A stretch of DNA of 64,000 bases, taken from the NCBI GenBank assembly GCA_022510815.1, contig JAFLST010000005.1, positions 16,353-80,352 on the forward strand. The letters are read 5' to 3'. The position numbers and the translations under genes are program-made. The notes below the pieces were generated by a model, which had not been told where the DNA came from, searched no databases, and worked only from the letters and a program-made list of their open reading frames with translations. Below are positions 1 to 8,526 of the stretch, piece after piece. This DNA is from Christensenellaceae bacterium. GTDB taxonomy: Bacteria > Bacillota > Clostridia > Christensenellales > Aristaeellaceae. Position 1 is the stretch's first letter. The number at the start of each line of letters is the position of its first letter.

Positions 1-396
1 TTGGCTGTCCACGTCGTCGACGCACAGCTGCAGGTCCGCCACGCCCTCGCGGTACATGAGGATGCTGCTCTGGGTGGGCGAGAGAATCTCGGTGAAGGTG
101 AGGCCGAGCTTCTCGCCGTGTTCACAGCGGAAGATGTGGCTCACGTCGATGCCCTCGCCCCGGAAGTAATCCGTGACGAAGTCGCCGAACTGGTCGTCCG
201 ACACGCGGCCGAGGAAGCCTACCCGGCGCCCCAGCCGCGCCATGCCCACCGCGATGTTGGCCGGAGAGCCGCCCAGATACTTGTTGAAGTGCTCGGACTG
301 GGAGAGAGGCTTGTTGTAGTCGGTGGGGTTAAAGTCGATGGCGACGCGGCCGACAGGGATGATATCCAGCGCGCGTCCGTCGGGGAAATAGGACAT
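1..396 (-). CDS. iolC: 5-dehydro-2-deoxygluconokinase (IolC-like PfkB sugar kinase), N-terminal part
   Basis: PfkB-family kinase that in myo-inositol catabolism phosphorylates 5-dehydro-2-deoxygluconate with ATP. The first 132 residues are present; the gene runs off the left edge, so the C-terminal catalytic GAGD region is not seen. The N-terminal pattern GRVAIDFN, then NKYLGGSPANIAVGMARLG and SSILMYREGVADL, is typical of IolC rather than of fructokinases. It starts 3 bases after the aldolase stop, so the two are co-transcribed from the DeoR gene. The family call is firm; the inositol substrate is inferred from the motif pattern and the aldolase neighbour. Confidence 0.85.
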   Translation of the reverse strand, partial: MSYFPDGRALDIIPVGRVAIDFNPTDYNKPLSQSEHFNKYLGGSPANIAVGMARLGRRVGFLGRVSDDQFGDFVTDYFRGEGIDVSHIFRCEHGEKLGLTFTEILSPTQSSILMYREGVADLQLCVDDVDSQ

Positions 397-399
397 GGG

Positions 400-1233
400 T
401 TATGCCTCCTTCTGGCCTGCGAGGCCGAAAATGGGAATATGGCGCTGCGCCACCCCGCGGGCGGCGGCGGTCATGCGGCGGGACATGTCGAAGTAGTCGG
501 AGCTCTCCTGCGCGGCCTGATACGCGGCGATGAAGGTCGCCGTGGCGATGTTGATCTTGCCCATGCCGAGGGCGATGGCGCGGCGGAAGTCGTCGTCGGA
601 GATGCCCGTGCCGCCGTGGAGCACGAAGGGCGTGTCGCAGCCCCTGCGCATCTCCTCCAGCACCTCGAAGCGGAGGTTCGGCGAGCCGACATACACCCCG
701 TGAGCGTTGCCGATGGCGACGGCCAGCGCGTCCACCCCGGTCTCCCGGGCGAAGCGGATGCCCTCGGCAGGATCGGCGCACACGGCCGGGGCAGCCTCGC
801 CGGATTCCGTCTTGCCCACGGAGCCGATCTCCGCCTCCACCGCCGCGCCGTAGGGCCGGGCCATGGCGATGACCTCGCGGGTTCTGGCGATGTTCTCCTC
901 CAGCGGGAGGCGGCTGCCGTCGAACATGACGGACGTGAAGCCGCAGTCGAGGGCCTGACGGATGCAGCCGAAGGTCACGCCATGGTCAAGGTGCACCGCC
1001 ACAGGCACGCGGGCCTGCTCCGCCGCAGCACGCATGGCCGCGCCGAGCACCCGGAGGGGCGACACGTCCAGCCGGCTCTCGGCGACCTGCAGGATGACCG
1101 GCGTGTTCAGCTCCTCCGCCGCGGCCACCACGCCCAGTATCATGTCGATGCTGGATACGCTGAAGGCCCCGACGGCCCGGCGCTCCTCCTTCGCCCGCAA
1201 AATCAAGTCCCGCATGTTGGCGAGGGACATCAT
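400..1233 (-). CDS. class II fructose-bisphosphate-type aldolase (IolJ/KbaY/GatY family)
   Basis: Zinc-dependent class II aldolase of about 277 residues, a usual length. It would split a phosphorylated keto-sugar into dihydroxyacetone phosphate and an aldehyde; beside an IolC-like kinase the likely substrate is 6-phospho-5-dehydro-2-deoxygluconate. Visible family signatures are VAVHLDHG (metal His), SVMFDGS, EAEIGSVG, VLHGGTGI and the GKINIAT phosphate-binding stretch near the C terminus. I chose ATG 1233 because AGGAG lies 5 bases upstream; a GTG six bases earlier is also open. Tagatose-bisphosphate aldolase is the main alternative. Confidence 0.85.
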   Translation of the reverse strand: MMSLANMRDLILRAKEERRAVGAFSVSSIDMILGVVAAAEELNTPVILQVAESRLDVSPLRVLGAAMRAAAEQARVPVAVHLDHGVTFGCIRQALDCGFTSVMFDGSRLPLEENIARTREVIAMARPYGAAVEAEIGSVGKTESGEAAPAVCADPAEGIRFARETGVDALAVAIGNAHGVYVGSPNLRFEVLEEMRRGCDTPFVLHGGTGISDDDFRRAIALGMGKINIATATFIAAYQAAQESSDYFDMSRRMTAAARGVAQRHIPIFGLAGQKEA

Positions 1234-1246
1234 CCGCACTCCTTTC

Positions 1247-2005
1247 TTAGTCGGCCAGAATCAGCTCTGCCCGAGCGTTTTTGAGCAACTGGCAGTATTC
1301 CTCGCCCGGCCGGCGATCGGTGATCACGCGCTGGAAGGCGTTCACCGGGGCGAAGGTCATCAGCCCGGTCACGCCGAACTTCTCGCCGGTCACCAGCAGC
1401 ACCTTTTCCTCGCAGATCTCCGCGGCGCACTTCTTGATCTCGTATTCCGAGGGGCTGGAATTGGTCACGCCGTGGGCCGAGATGCCCGTGGCGGCGATGA
1501 AGGCCGTGCGGATGTTGTAGCGCTGAAGGGAGCGCACCGCGTCGCTCCCGGCGAAGGAATTGGTCTTGCGGCGCAGCTGACCCGGCAGCGCGATGACGTT
1601 GATGTTCTCGTAGGGCAGCGCCCGGATGATGACCTCCAGATTGTTGGTGATGACGGTCAGCTCCCGGCGGTTCTGCAGGAAGTCGATCATCTGCATGGTG
1701 GTGGTGCCCGAGTCGATGAAGATGATGTCGCCGTCGCGCACCATCTCCGCCGCCCTGCGCCCGATCTTGGTCTTCGCCGCCTCGCTGTTGATGCGCCGCA
1801 CCTCGTAGGGCGTCAGCGCGTGATCGGAGCGCCGCACACTCACGCCGCCGTACACCTTGTCCAGCACGCCGCGCTGGATCAGCTCGTTCACGTCCCGGCG
1901 CACCGTGTTCATGGAGACGTTGAAATGCGCCTTCAGCTCCTCCATGGTCGCCGAATTGCGCTGCACGATGTACTCCTGCATCTCCCGGATACGATCAGTC
2001 TTCAT
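1247..2005 (-). CDS. DeoR/GlpR-family transcriptional regulator
   Basis: 252 residues. An N-terminal DeoR winged helix (about 1-57: REMQEYIVQRNSATMEELKA, NVSMNTVRRDVNEL) is followed by the DeoR C-terminal sugar-phosphate sensor domain with IFIDSGTTT and NNLEVI. These proteins usually repress adjacent sugar genes until a phosphorylated sugar binds. It is first in a minus-strand operon with the aldolase and IolC-like kinase, which fits local control of inositol-type catabolism. Its promoter holds a TTTACA/TGTAAA inverted repeat covering -35 and -10, suggesting autoregulation. The last codons contain a 16-base word repeated exactly at 3278. Confidence 0.9.
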   Translation of the reverse strand: MKTDRIREMQEYIVQRNSATMEELKAHFNVSMNTVRRDVNELIQRGVLDKVYGGVSVRRSDHALTPYEVRRINSEAAKTKIGRRAAEMVRDGDIIFIDSGTTTMQMIDFLQNRRELTVITNNLEVIIRALPYENINVIALPGQLRRKTNSFAGSDAVRSLQRYNIRTAFIAATGISAHGVTNSSPSEYEIKKCAAEICEEKVLLVTGEKFGVTGLMTFAPVNAFQRVITDRRPGEEYCQLLKNARAELILAD

Positions 2006-2084
2006 ATGAATGCTCCTTTTCAGCGAACGGGCGTTGCCGCCTCCCCGCCTGGGCTGTTTGTCTCAACGATGTCATCCGCTCTCT

Positions 2085-2112
2085 ATTTTACAGCTTTTTT
2101 GGATTTTGTAAA
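2085..2112 (-). promoter_or_regulatory. predicted promoter and operator of the DeoR-aldolase-kinase operon
   Basis: On the minus strand TTTACA (2112-2107), a 16-base spacer and TAAAAT (2090-2085). TTTACA and TGTAAA form a perfect 6-base inverted repeat (2107-2112 and 2087-2092) that would put a repressor across the polymerase site. Confidence 0.5.
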
Positions 2113-2164
2113 GTATCTTTTGGGCATATTTTGAGTTATTTAAGAAAAAATTTTGCACAGGTCA

Positions 2165-2193
2165 TTGCAAACCCCCTCCGGCTTTGCTATACT
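2165..2193 (+). promoter_or_regulatory. predicted promoter of the GH105 gene
   Basis: TTGCAA (2165-2170), a 17-base spacer and TATACT (2188-2193), 43 bases before the chosen ATG. It is divergent from the DeoR operon promoter. Confidence 0.65.
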
Positions 2194-2235
2194 GTAAGCA
2201 GATGGCGTAAAAGCCTGAAAGGGAGCGTATATGAA

Positions 2236-3270
2236 ATGGAACAGTATCATCAGATCGCGTGGCGCATGCTGAAATGCCTGACCGACACCCACGAGGGCGG
2301 CGGCAAAAACGACCACCTGACGCTGGACACCTGGGAATGGCCCCAAGGCGTGGCGGTCTACGCCATGATGAAGGTCTACCTCAAGACCCGGGACGCCGCC
2401 CTGCTCGCCCAGATCAGGGACTGGTATGCCAGCCACTTCGCCAAGGGCCTGCCCACCCGCAACATCAACACCACCGCCCCCATGCTGGCCCTGACCTTCC
2501 TCTATGAGGAGACGCGCGACGACGCCTACCGCGCCCTGATCGAGGACTGGGCGAACTGGGTGATGACCGGTCTGCCCCGCACGCAGGAGGGCGGCTTCCA
2601 GCACATCACCACCCACGACGTGAACGAGGAGCAGATCTGGGACGACACCCTGTACATGACCTGCCTGTTCCTCTACCGGGCCGGCATGGCGCTCCATGTG
2701 CCCGCGTGGCAGCAGGAGGCGGAGTATCAGTTTTTGCTTCATATTAAGTACCTGCACTGTCAGGAGACCGGCCTGTGGTTCCACGGCTTCTGCTTCCAAG
2801 GCAGGCATCATTTCGGCCGCGCCTTCTGGGGCCGGGGCAACAGCTGGTTCACCGCCGGAGCGGCGGATTTCCTCGAGTGGGCGGAGGAGGGCAGCGTGCG
2901 GCGGATCGTCCTGAACACCTTCCGGGAGCAGTGCGCCGCGCTGGTGAAGCTGCAGGATGAGGTCACCGGCCTGTGGCACACGCTGCTGGATCATGAGGAC
3001 AGCTATCTGGAGACCTCCGCCAGCGCCGCCATCGCTTACGGGCTGCTGAAGGGCGTGCGCATGGGCTATCTGGACGCCTCCTTTGCCCCCGCCGCCGAGA
3101 AGGCCGTGGCCGGTGTGCTCGCGCAGGTGGGCGAGAACGGCGTGGTGGGCGGCGTATCCTATGGCACGCCCATGGGCCATGATCTGGACTTCTACCGCCG
3201 GATTCCCATCCAGCCCACGGCTTACGGGCAGGGGCTCCCCTTCCTGATGCTCACCGAAAAAATGGGCTGA
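2236..3270 (+). CDS. GH105/GH88-type unsaturated uronyl (rhamnogalacturonyl) hydrolase
   Basis: 344-residue cytoplasmic (alpha/alpha)6-barrel enzyme of the YteR/YesR type, which removes the unsaturated uronic acid left by pectate or rhamnogalacturonan lyases. Family signs are GGFQHIT, the IWDDTLYM stretch with the expected catalytic Asp, FWGRGNSWF, and LWHTLLDHEDSYLETSASAAIAYG split over the C-terminal third. There is no signal peptide. ATG 2236 follows AGGGAG by about 10 bases; upstream in-frame codons overlap the promoter. It opens a plus-strand group that continues into an importer and a GH28 enzyme, so pectin fragments are the likely substrate. Confidence 0.88.
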   Translation: MEQYHQIAWRMLKCLTDTHEGGGKNDHLTLDTWEWPQGVAVYAMMKVYLKTRDAALLAQIRDWYASHFAKGLPTRNINTTAPMLALTFLYEETRDDAYRALIEDWANWVMTGLPRTQEGGFQHITTHDVNEEQIWDDTLYMTCLFLYRAGMALHVPAWQQEAEYQFLLHIKYLHCQETGLWFHGFCFQGRHHFGRAFWGRGNSWFTAGAADFLEWAEEGSVRRIVLNTFREQCAALVKLQDEVTGLWHTLLDHEDSYLETSASAAIAYGLLKGVRMGYLDASFAPAAEKAVAGVLAQVGENGVVGGVSYGTPMGHDLDFYRRIPIQPTAYGQGLPFLMLTEKMG

Positions 3271-3277
3271 GCCGGCG

Positions 3278-3432
3278 CAGTTGCTCAAAAACGAGGATTC
3301 TTGGTCAAACCCGCCCAAAAATATGAAATACTGAGCAACTTCATCAAAAGATTAAAAAAGCATATTGCAAATATGGCAGACGTTTGATATAATAAGCACA
3401 TTCAAACGAGTTTTATGTCATAGTTGCTCAAA
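3278..3432. promoter_or_regulatory. AGTTGCTCA repeats flanking a promoter (possible operator sites)
   Basis: AGTTGCTCAAA occurs at 3279-3289 and 3422-3432, and its inverse TGAGCAACT at 3332-3340. The promoter TTGCAA-17-TATAAT at 3365-3393 lies between them. The 16-base word starting at 3278 recurs in reverse at 1276-1291. The layout suggests a regulator binding on both sides of the promoter. Confidence 0.4.
3365..3393 (+). promoter_or_regulatory. predicted promoter upstream of the toroid protein
   Basis: TTGCAA (3365-3370), a 17-base spacer and a perfect TATAAT (3388-3393). It may drive the whole run from 3473 through the importer, since no clear promoter precedes the binding protein. Confidence 0.75.
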
Positions 3433-3472
3433 TTTTGCCAAACTTACTCATTTATGGAAGGGCGAGGCGTTC

Positions 3473-5125
3473 GTGCAACACTGTTTGGAACTGCTGAAGG
3501 TCCGGGAGGAGCATGTCAGGCTCCTGATCTCCCGGCAGATCACCGACGAAGGGGATCCCCGCTGCGGCGGGTTCCGCACGCCGGAATTTCACGTTGAGCC
3601 CCGGGAGAGCGGCTTCTTCCTGTCCGAGCTGATCACCGTCTATGTGACGCCCGGGAGCGGGCTTTACCTGAACGCCGAGGTGGAGCAGGCCATCCGCCGG
3701 GTTCTTGCCTACATGGAGCGCCACCAGCGCCCCGACGGCTGCTTCGATCTCTCCCCCTGCAACTTCGCCTCGCCGCCGGACACGGCCTTCATGGTCAACG
3801 CCATGCTGAACGGCTGGTGGCTGCTGGAGAAGTGCGGCGCGCCCCAGTGCGACTTCATGCGGGAGCCCATTCGCCGCCTGATCGACAAGGCAAGCCGGGG
3901 CATCGCGGCCGGCGGGTTCCACACCCCCAACCACCGCTGGGCCATCGCCTCCTGCCTGCTCAGCTGCGAGAAGATCACCGGGAATCCGGCGCTGGGCGAG
4001 CGCGCCCGGCAGTATCTCAGCGAGGGGCTGGATATCAACGAGGACGGCGAGTTTGCCGAACGCAGCGCGGGCAACTACAATCAGGTCAACGACGACCAGA
4101 TGATCCGCCTGTTCCTTGCCACGGGCGACCGGACATACCTCGAGGCAGCCGCGCGGAATCTGGAAATGATGTACTGCTACCTCGACCCCGATCATTCCGT
4201 GTTCACCAACAATTCCACCCGGCAGGACCTGGGCAGAAAGGTCTACGCGGACACCTACTACATCCTGTTCCTCTTGGTGGGCTGGCTGCTCAAGCGGCCC
4301 GATCTCGGCCGGATGGCGGAATGGATCTATCAGGACTGCCGCGGCCGGGGCGCCTATCCGAACGGCGTGGAGTGGCTGCTGCTCTTCCCCGAGATGGACG
4401 GCTACGGCGCCGAGGAGCCCTTCACCCCGCCCTTCCAGCGGTATGACCGCCTCTTCCCCGCCAGCGATATCGCCCGCATCCGGGAAGGGAGATGGAGCTG
4501 CTCGCTCCTGCGCGGCAAGGCCAACTGCCTGTATTTCCAGCACGGCGCCTTCAGCGTGTATCTGGTCATTTACGGCAACCTCTGCGACCGGCGGAACTTC
4601 CTCGCCGACACGCTGGAGAAGACCGACGACGGCTACCGGATGCGCGCCCATGCCGCGGGCTGGTACTACCTGCCCTTCGACGAGCCGCCCGCCACCAGCG
4701 ACTGGTGGGCGATGGACAACCCCAACACCCGGCAGCGGATCGAGGGCCTGCCGCTGGACACCACGCTGACCATCATCAAGCAGCCGGACGGCGTCGACCT
4801 GCGCCTGACCACCGAGGGCATCGACCAGCTCCCCCTGCGGCTGGAATTCGCTTTCCTGCCCGGCGGGCTGGTGCGCACGGAGCATTTCATTCAGCCGGCG
4901 CTCCCCGGCGGGAGCGTCAATGTGCTGGACGGCAGCGTGACGGCTATCGGCCCCGGCGGCGAAGGCATCTCGATCGGCCCGGCCTTCGGCGAGCACTGCG
5001 TGCAGCAGCGCATGGGCGGCGCCTATCCCCTGAGCGCCGGTCATCACACCGTGTTCTTCACGGCCTACACCCCGGTGGACCGGGTGATCCGCATCCGGGC
5101 GGTCGACCCCGAATACCGCCCCTGA
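3473..5125 (+). CDS. predicted (alpha/alpha)-toroid carbohydrate-active protein, family not identified
   Basis: About 550 residues, no signal peptide. The first 350 residues read as repeated helical hairpins of an alpha/alpha toroid (QRPDGCFDLSP, NHRWAIASCLLSCEKI, NYNQVNDDQMIRLFLATGD, RKVYADTYYILFLLVGWLL). The last 200 are beta-rich (TLTIIKQPDGVDLRLTTEG, VNVLDGSVTAIGPG). This two-part plan occurs in heparinase-like and other polysaccharide lyases, but I do not recognise the family. The start is GTG 3473, after GGAAGG, because earlier codons lie inside the promoter. Its place between a GH105 and the importer suggests a role on pectic or glycosaminoglycan-like fragments. Confidence 0.6.
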   Translation: MQHCLELLKVREEHVRLLISRQITDEGDPRCGGFRTPEFHVEPRESGFFLSELITVYVTPGSGLYLNAEVEQAIRRVLAYMERHQRPDGCFDLSPCNFASPPDTAFMVNAMLNGWWLLEKCGAPQCDFMREPIRRLIDKASRGIAAGGFHTPNHRWAIASCLLSCEKITGNPALGERARQYLSEGLDINEDGEFAERSAGNYNQVNDDQMIRLFLATGDRTYLEAAARNLEMMYCYLDPDHSVFTNNSTRQDLGRKVYADTYYILFLLVGWLLKRPDLGRMAEWIYQDCRGRGAYPNGVEWLLLFPEMDGYGAEEPFTPPFQRYDRLFPASDIARIREGRWSCSLLRGKANCLYFQHGAFSVYLVIYGNLCDRRNFLADTLEKTDDGYRMRAHAAGWYYLPFDEPPATSDWWAMDNPNTRQRIEGLPLDTTLTIIKQPDGVDLRLTTEGIDQLPLRLEFAFLPGGLVRTEHFIQPALPGGSVNVLDGSVTAIGPGGEGISIGPAFGEHCVQQRMGGAYPLSAGHHTVFFTAYTPVDRVIRIRAVDPEYRP

Positions 5126-5180
5126 ACCACGAATCGATCCGCAGAGAGCGGGTAGATAAATCATTCAAGGAGGAAAAGAC

Positions 5181-7085
5181 ATGAGGAACCTGAACAAAGC
5201 TGTTGCCTTGGTGATGGCGCTGGCTATGCTGCTCGGCATGACCACGTTTGCCTCCGCCGAAGGCACGACCTACTCGGAATCGCCCTCTTCCGCCGCCAAG
5301 GTTGAGAGCGGCGAGCTCCCGCCCGTGGAAGAGCGCCTGCCCGTGGCCGAGGACATCATGGTGGAGACCATGGACGATATCGGCCAGTACACCGCTGACT
5401 TCACCCTCTCTCAGGGCACCAGCAACTGGACCACCGGCAAGCTGACGGAGGAGCCCCTCTTCCGCTTCAAGACCGACGGCACCGTGGAGCCCAACGTCGC
5501 CAAGGGCTATGACGTGAACGAGGACAGCACCGTCTACACCATTTACCTGCGTCAGGGCATGAAGTGGTCCGACGGCGTTCCCTTCACCTCTGAGGACTGC
5601 CGCTTCTTCTATGAGGAAGTGCTGCTGAGCGGCTTCTCCGGCCGTTCCGTCTGGGGCGCGGTGCAGGCCGTGAACCCCGCGACCGGCGAGGCCGAGGCCG
5701 CCAAGCTGGAGATCATCGACGACTACACCTTCACCATGACCTTTGTCTCGCCCAAGCCGGACTTCCTGCCCGAGCTGGCGATCAACGGCAAGTGGTTCTT
5801 CGCCCCGAAGCACTGGCTGAGCCAGTACATGGCTTCCTACATCGGCGAAGAGGCCGCGCTGGAGAAGGCCACCGCGATGGGCTACTCCGACCTGAGCACC
5901 TTCAACGGCATCATCTCCTACTACTACTGGCTGGTGGCCGACCGCCCCACCCTGCGCGCGTGGAAGCTGGAGGGCGACTACAACGCCAGCACCTTCACCA
6001 TGGAGCGCAACGAGTATTTCTGGAAGGTCGACGCCGATGGCAAGCAGCTGCCCTACATCGACTCCCTGGTCTTCCTGCGCTTCGAGGATGACACCCAGCC
6101 CCTCATGTGGTCGCTGGATGGCACCATCGACCTCTACTCCGCCAACTGGGGCAACATCGTTGAGTTCAAGCAGGCCGAAAACGAGGGCCGCGTGAAGGTC
6201 AACATGTGGAACAACACCTCCTGGTCCGGCCAGGCGATCCAGCTCAATCAGGCCGCCAAGGACGACGACCTGCGCGCGCTGTTCCAGAACATCAACTTCC
6301 GTCATGCCCTGTCCGCGGCCGTGGATCGTCAGGCGATCTGCGATCTGGTGGACGACGGCTTCTCCGTGCCCAGCCAGTCCGCTCCTCAGGAGGGCCAGCA
6401 GGGCTACGATCCCGAGTGGGTCAACAAGTGGACCGAGTATGACCCCGAGCTGGCCAAGAGCCTGCTGGAAGAGTGCGGCCTCGAGCTGGGCGCCGACGGC
6501 ACCTGGTACTTCGCGGGCGGCCAGAAGCAGGTCGTGCTGAACATGATCTATCAGCGTGAGGACATCGCCACCTTCGCCGAGCTGCTGGTCAACTACTTCG
6601 AGGCGATCGGCCTCAAGTGCACGCAGCGCATGTATGACCGCTCCTATGTGGAGACCATGCAGGCGAACAACGAGCACGAAGTCGTCGTGAACCCCAACGA
6701 GAAGTTCGCAACCGTGAACATCGGCCTGCGTCCCGACTACCTTGTTCCCACCCGGGCGTATCCGCCGTGGGCTTCCGAGTTCGGCGCGTGGTACGATCAG
6801 TCCGACAGCAGCGACGGCATGGAGCCCTCTGAGGCCGTGAAGGAGCTGCTCAATGTGTACGACCAGTACAAGGCCAGCTCCGATTCCGCCGAGCGCGAGG
6901 CGCTGGCCCTCAAGATGCTGGAGCTGCACAAGGAGAACGTGTGGGAAATCGGCTACGCTTCCCCCATCCCCACCCTGTTCATCACCAACGCCAAGCTGCA
7001 CAACTTCCCCGAGGTCTCCATCTTCTGCGATGAGTTCCGTGATACGGGTATCGCTCATCCGGAATGCTGGTGGATCGAAGAGTAA
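5181..7085 (+). CDS. Opp/Dpp-type ABC transporter substrate-binding protein (SBP_bac_5)
   Basis: 634 residues. A signal peptide (MRNLNKAVALVMALAML, then an ASA-EG cleavage site near residue 26) exports it. The family-5 fold is shown by LTEEPLFRFKTDGTVEPNVAKGYDV, YTIYLRQGMKWSDGVPFTSEDC, FRHALSAAVDRQAI and AKSLLEECG. There is no lipobox Cys, so anchoring would be by other means. RBS AAGGAGG lies 9 bases before the ATG. It heads a binding protein-B-C-D-F set; between GH105 and GH28 genes it more likely carries an oligosaccharide than a peptide. It is separated from oppB by about 360 bases of hairpins. Confidence 0.92.
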   Translation: MRNLNKAVALVMALAMLLGMTTFASAEGTTYSESPSSAAKVESGELPPVEERLPVAEDIMVETMDDIGQYTADFTLSQGTSNWTTGKLTEEPLFRFKTDGTVEPNVAKGYDVNEDSTVYTIYLRQGMKWSDGVPFTSEDCRFFYEEVLLSGFSGRSVWGAVQAVNPATGEAEAAKLEIIDDYTFTMTFVSPKPDFLPELAINGKWFFAPKHWLSQYMASYIGEEAALEKATAMGYSDLSTFNGIISYYYWLVADRPTLRAWKLEGDYNASTFTMERNEYFWKVDADGKQLPYIDSLVFLRFEDDTQPLMWSLDGTIDLYSANWGNIVEFKQAENEGRVKVNMWNNTSWSGQAIQLNQAAKDDDLRALFQNINFRHALSAAVDRQAICDLVDDGFSVPSQSAPQEGQQGYDPEWVNKWTEYDPELAKSLLEECGLELGADGTWYFAGGQKQVVLNMIYQREDIATFAELLVNYFEAIGLKCTQRMYDRSYVETMQANNEHEVVVNPNEKFATVNIGLRPDYLVPTRAYPPWASEFGAWYDQSDSSDGMEPSEAVKELLNVYDQYKASSDSAEREALALKMLELHKENVWEIGYASPIPTLFITNAKLHNFPEVSIFCDEFRDTGIAHPECWWIEE

Positions 7086-7099
7086 TCCAAACCTGAAGG

Positions 7100-7123
7100 G
7101 CGGCGCAGGTCAGCCTGCGCCGC
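7100..7123. repeat. GC hairpin, first copy
   Basis: GCGGCGCAGG, loop TCAG, CCTGCGCCGC: a perfect 10-bp stem 14 bases after the binding-protein stop. The same core recurs at 7331. There is no U-run, so it is an mRNA-stabilising or REP-like hairpin rather than a clear terminator. Confidence 0.75.
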
Positions 7124-7135
7124 TCAGCGTATCGG

Positions 7136-7330
7136 CAAAGGCAGGCCTTCGCCGAGCATGCAGTCCATGACGGTCCGATACCAGACCGTCATGGACTGTA
7201 AGGAAGCCATTTGTGTTGGCCTAAGGCCTCCCTGCAAATGGCGCGAAAACTGTCGCGCATGTCATCAGTTTTCGATGGCAGTCGGATGGTTTGCGAACCC
7301 TCCGACACCACCCGAAGGTTTTCCAACAGG
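7136..7330 (-). repeat. structured dispersed repeat, copy A (complete, read on minus strand)
   Basis: Read on the minus strand it has four stems. P1 pairs GTCGGA with TCCGAC and GGTT with AACC (7281-7306). P2 pairs AAAACTG with CAGTTTT (7246-7272). P3 is a perfect 15-bp stem with loop TGGTATCG (7161-7198). P4 is CGGCAAAGG/CCTTCGCCG (about 7134-7155, one mismatch). P1 and P2 are shared with copy B at 26.3 kb, P3 with copies B, C and D. No coding sense. Confidence 0.75.
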
Positions 7331-7362
7331 CAGGGCGGCGCAGGTCAGCCTGCGCCGCCCTG
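7331..7362. repeat. GC hairpin, second copy
   Basis: CAGGGCGGCGCAGG, loop TCAG, CCTGCGCCGCCCTG: a perfect 14-bp stem that contains the whole 7100-7123 hairpin. With that copy it brackets repeat copy A. Confidence 0.8.
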
Positions 7363-7446
7363 CTCTCAACATGGGGGAAGAGCCGGACAGCCCAGTCCTT
7401 CCCCCGCATCCGATTTTCTATTCTGTCAGACAGGAGGGGTGGCCAC

Positions 7447-8526
7447 ATGGCGGAAGTCGCGTTAGCGCCGAAAGCGAAAAAGAGTAATCCTTTCACTGGC
7501 CATATGGCAAAGTACATTTACCGGAGACTACTCATCTTCATTCCCACGATGCTGATCATGTCCGTGGTCATCTTCTTCATCATTCAGCTGCCTCCGGGCG
7601 ACTACGCCACCAGCTATGTTTCCGCGCTCAAGGCGGAGGGCAGCGTGGTGGACGCCGGCACCATGGAGCTGCTCCGGGAGCGCTTTGGTCTGGACCAGCC
7701 ATGGTACATGCAATATCTCAAGTGGATGACAAACATCATAACGAAGTTTGACTTCGGCTATTCTTTCGACCTTTCTCAGCCCGTCTGGACGGTCGTGGGG
7801 CCGCTGCTGCCGATGACGCTGGCGGTGTCCCTGATCACCATGCTGTTTACATATTTCGTCGGCATCCCGCTGGGTATCTACAGCGCGGTTCACCAATACT
7901 CCGTCGGGGATTATGTGCTGACGACGATAGGCTTCCTCGGCATGGCCGTACCCAATTTCCTCTTCGCGATCCTGATCATGTTCGGCACCTACATAGGCAC
8001 AGGCACAGCCTTTATCGGCCTGTTCACCAAGGAGATGCAGATCGCCCTGCAAAACGGCACCATGCAGTGGTATCAATGCTTCGGCGACGCGCAGTTCTGG
8101 CTGCGCGTGCTGGTGCCGGTCATCGTCATCGGCACGTCGGGCACCTGCGGCACGCTGCGTTCCATGCGCGCGCAGATGCTCGATGAGCTGGGCAAGAACT
8201 ATGTCCTCGCCGCCCGGGCCAAGGGCGTCTCCGAGCGCAAGATCATCTACAAATACTGCCTGCGCGCCGCGCTGAACCCCACGGTGTCCGGCCTGTCCGG
8301 CTCGCTGGCGAGCATCTTCTCCGGCTCCACCATTTCGGCCATCGTCATGAACCTGCAGATCGTCGGCCCCCGGCTTTACACGGCGCTCAAGAGCCAGGAC
8401 ATGTATCTGGCGGGCACCATCCTGCTGGTGATGGGCTTCCTGATCTGTCTGGGCACGCTCCTGAGCGACATCATGCTGGCATGGCTTGATCCGCGCATTC
8501 GTTTCACGGGAAGGAGTGCGAGCTAA
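7447..8526 (+). CDS. Opp/Dpp-type ABC transporter permease, OppB/DppB position
   Basis: 359-residue inner-membrane permease with about six membrane segments. The first (YIYRRLLIFIPTMLIMSVVIFFII) is the usual OppB start, followed by the external RFGLDQPWYMQYLKW segment. The cytoplasmic EAA loop is NYVLAARAKGVSERKIIYKY, which docks on the ATPases, and the end DIMLAWLDPRIRF is typical. ATG 7447 is chosen because AGGAGG lies 9 bases upstream; longer readings run through the hairpin gap. Its stop TAA directly abuts the next ATG. Confidence 0.92.
   Translation: MAEVALAPKAKKSNPFTGHMAKYIYRRLLIFIPTMLIMSVVIFFIIQLPPGDYATSYVSALKAEGSVVDAGTMELLRERFGLDQPWYMQYLKWMTNIITKFDFGYSFDLSQPVWTVVGPLLPMTLAVSLITMLFTYFVGIPLGIYSAVHQYSVGDYVLTTIGFLGMAVPNFLFAILIMFGTYIGTGTAFIGLFTKEMQIALQNGTMQWYQCFGDAQFWLRVLVPVIVIGTSGTCGTLRSMRAQMLDELGKNYVLAARAKGVSERKIIYKYCLRAALNPTVSGLSGSLASIFSGSTISAIVMNLQIVGPRLYTALKSQDMYLAGTILLVMGFLICLGTLLSDIMLAWLDPRIRFTGRSAS

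Larger units (their letters stand above)
7086..7446. other. intercistronic gap filled with hairpins
   Basis: No gene. The gap between binding protein and permease holds two copies of a very stable GC hairpin (7100-7123 and 7331-7362) around a structured repeat element (copy A). The set likely protects or separates the binding-protein mRNA. Confidence 0.7.

Noticed and set aside
1..1284. 427-codon plus-strand frame at the left edge
   Set aside because: Mirror of the IolC-like kinase and aldolase, which have clear motifs on the minus strand.
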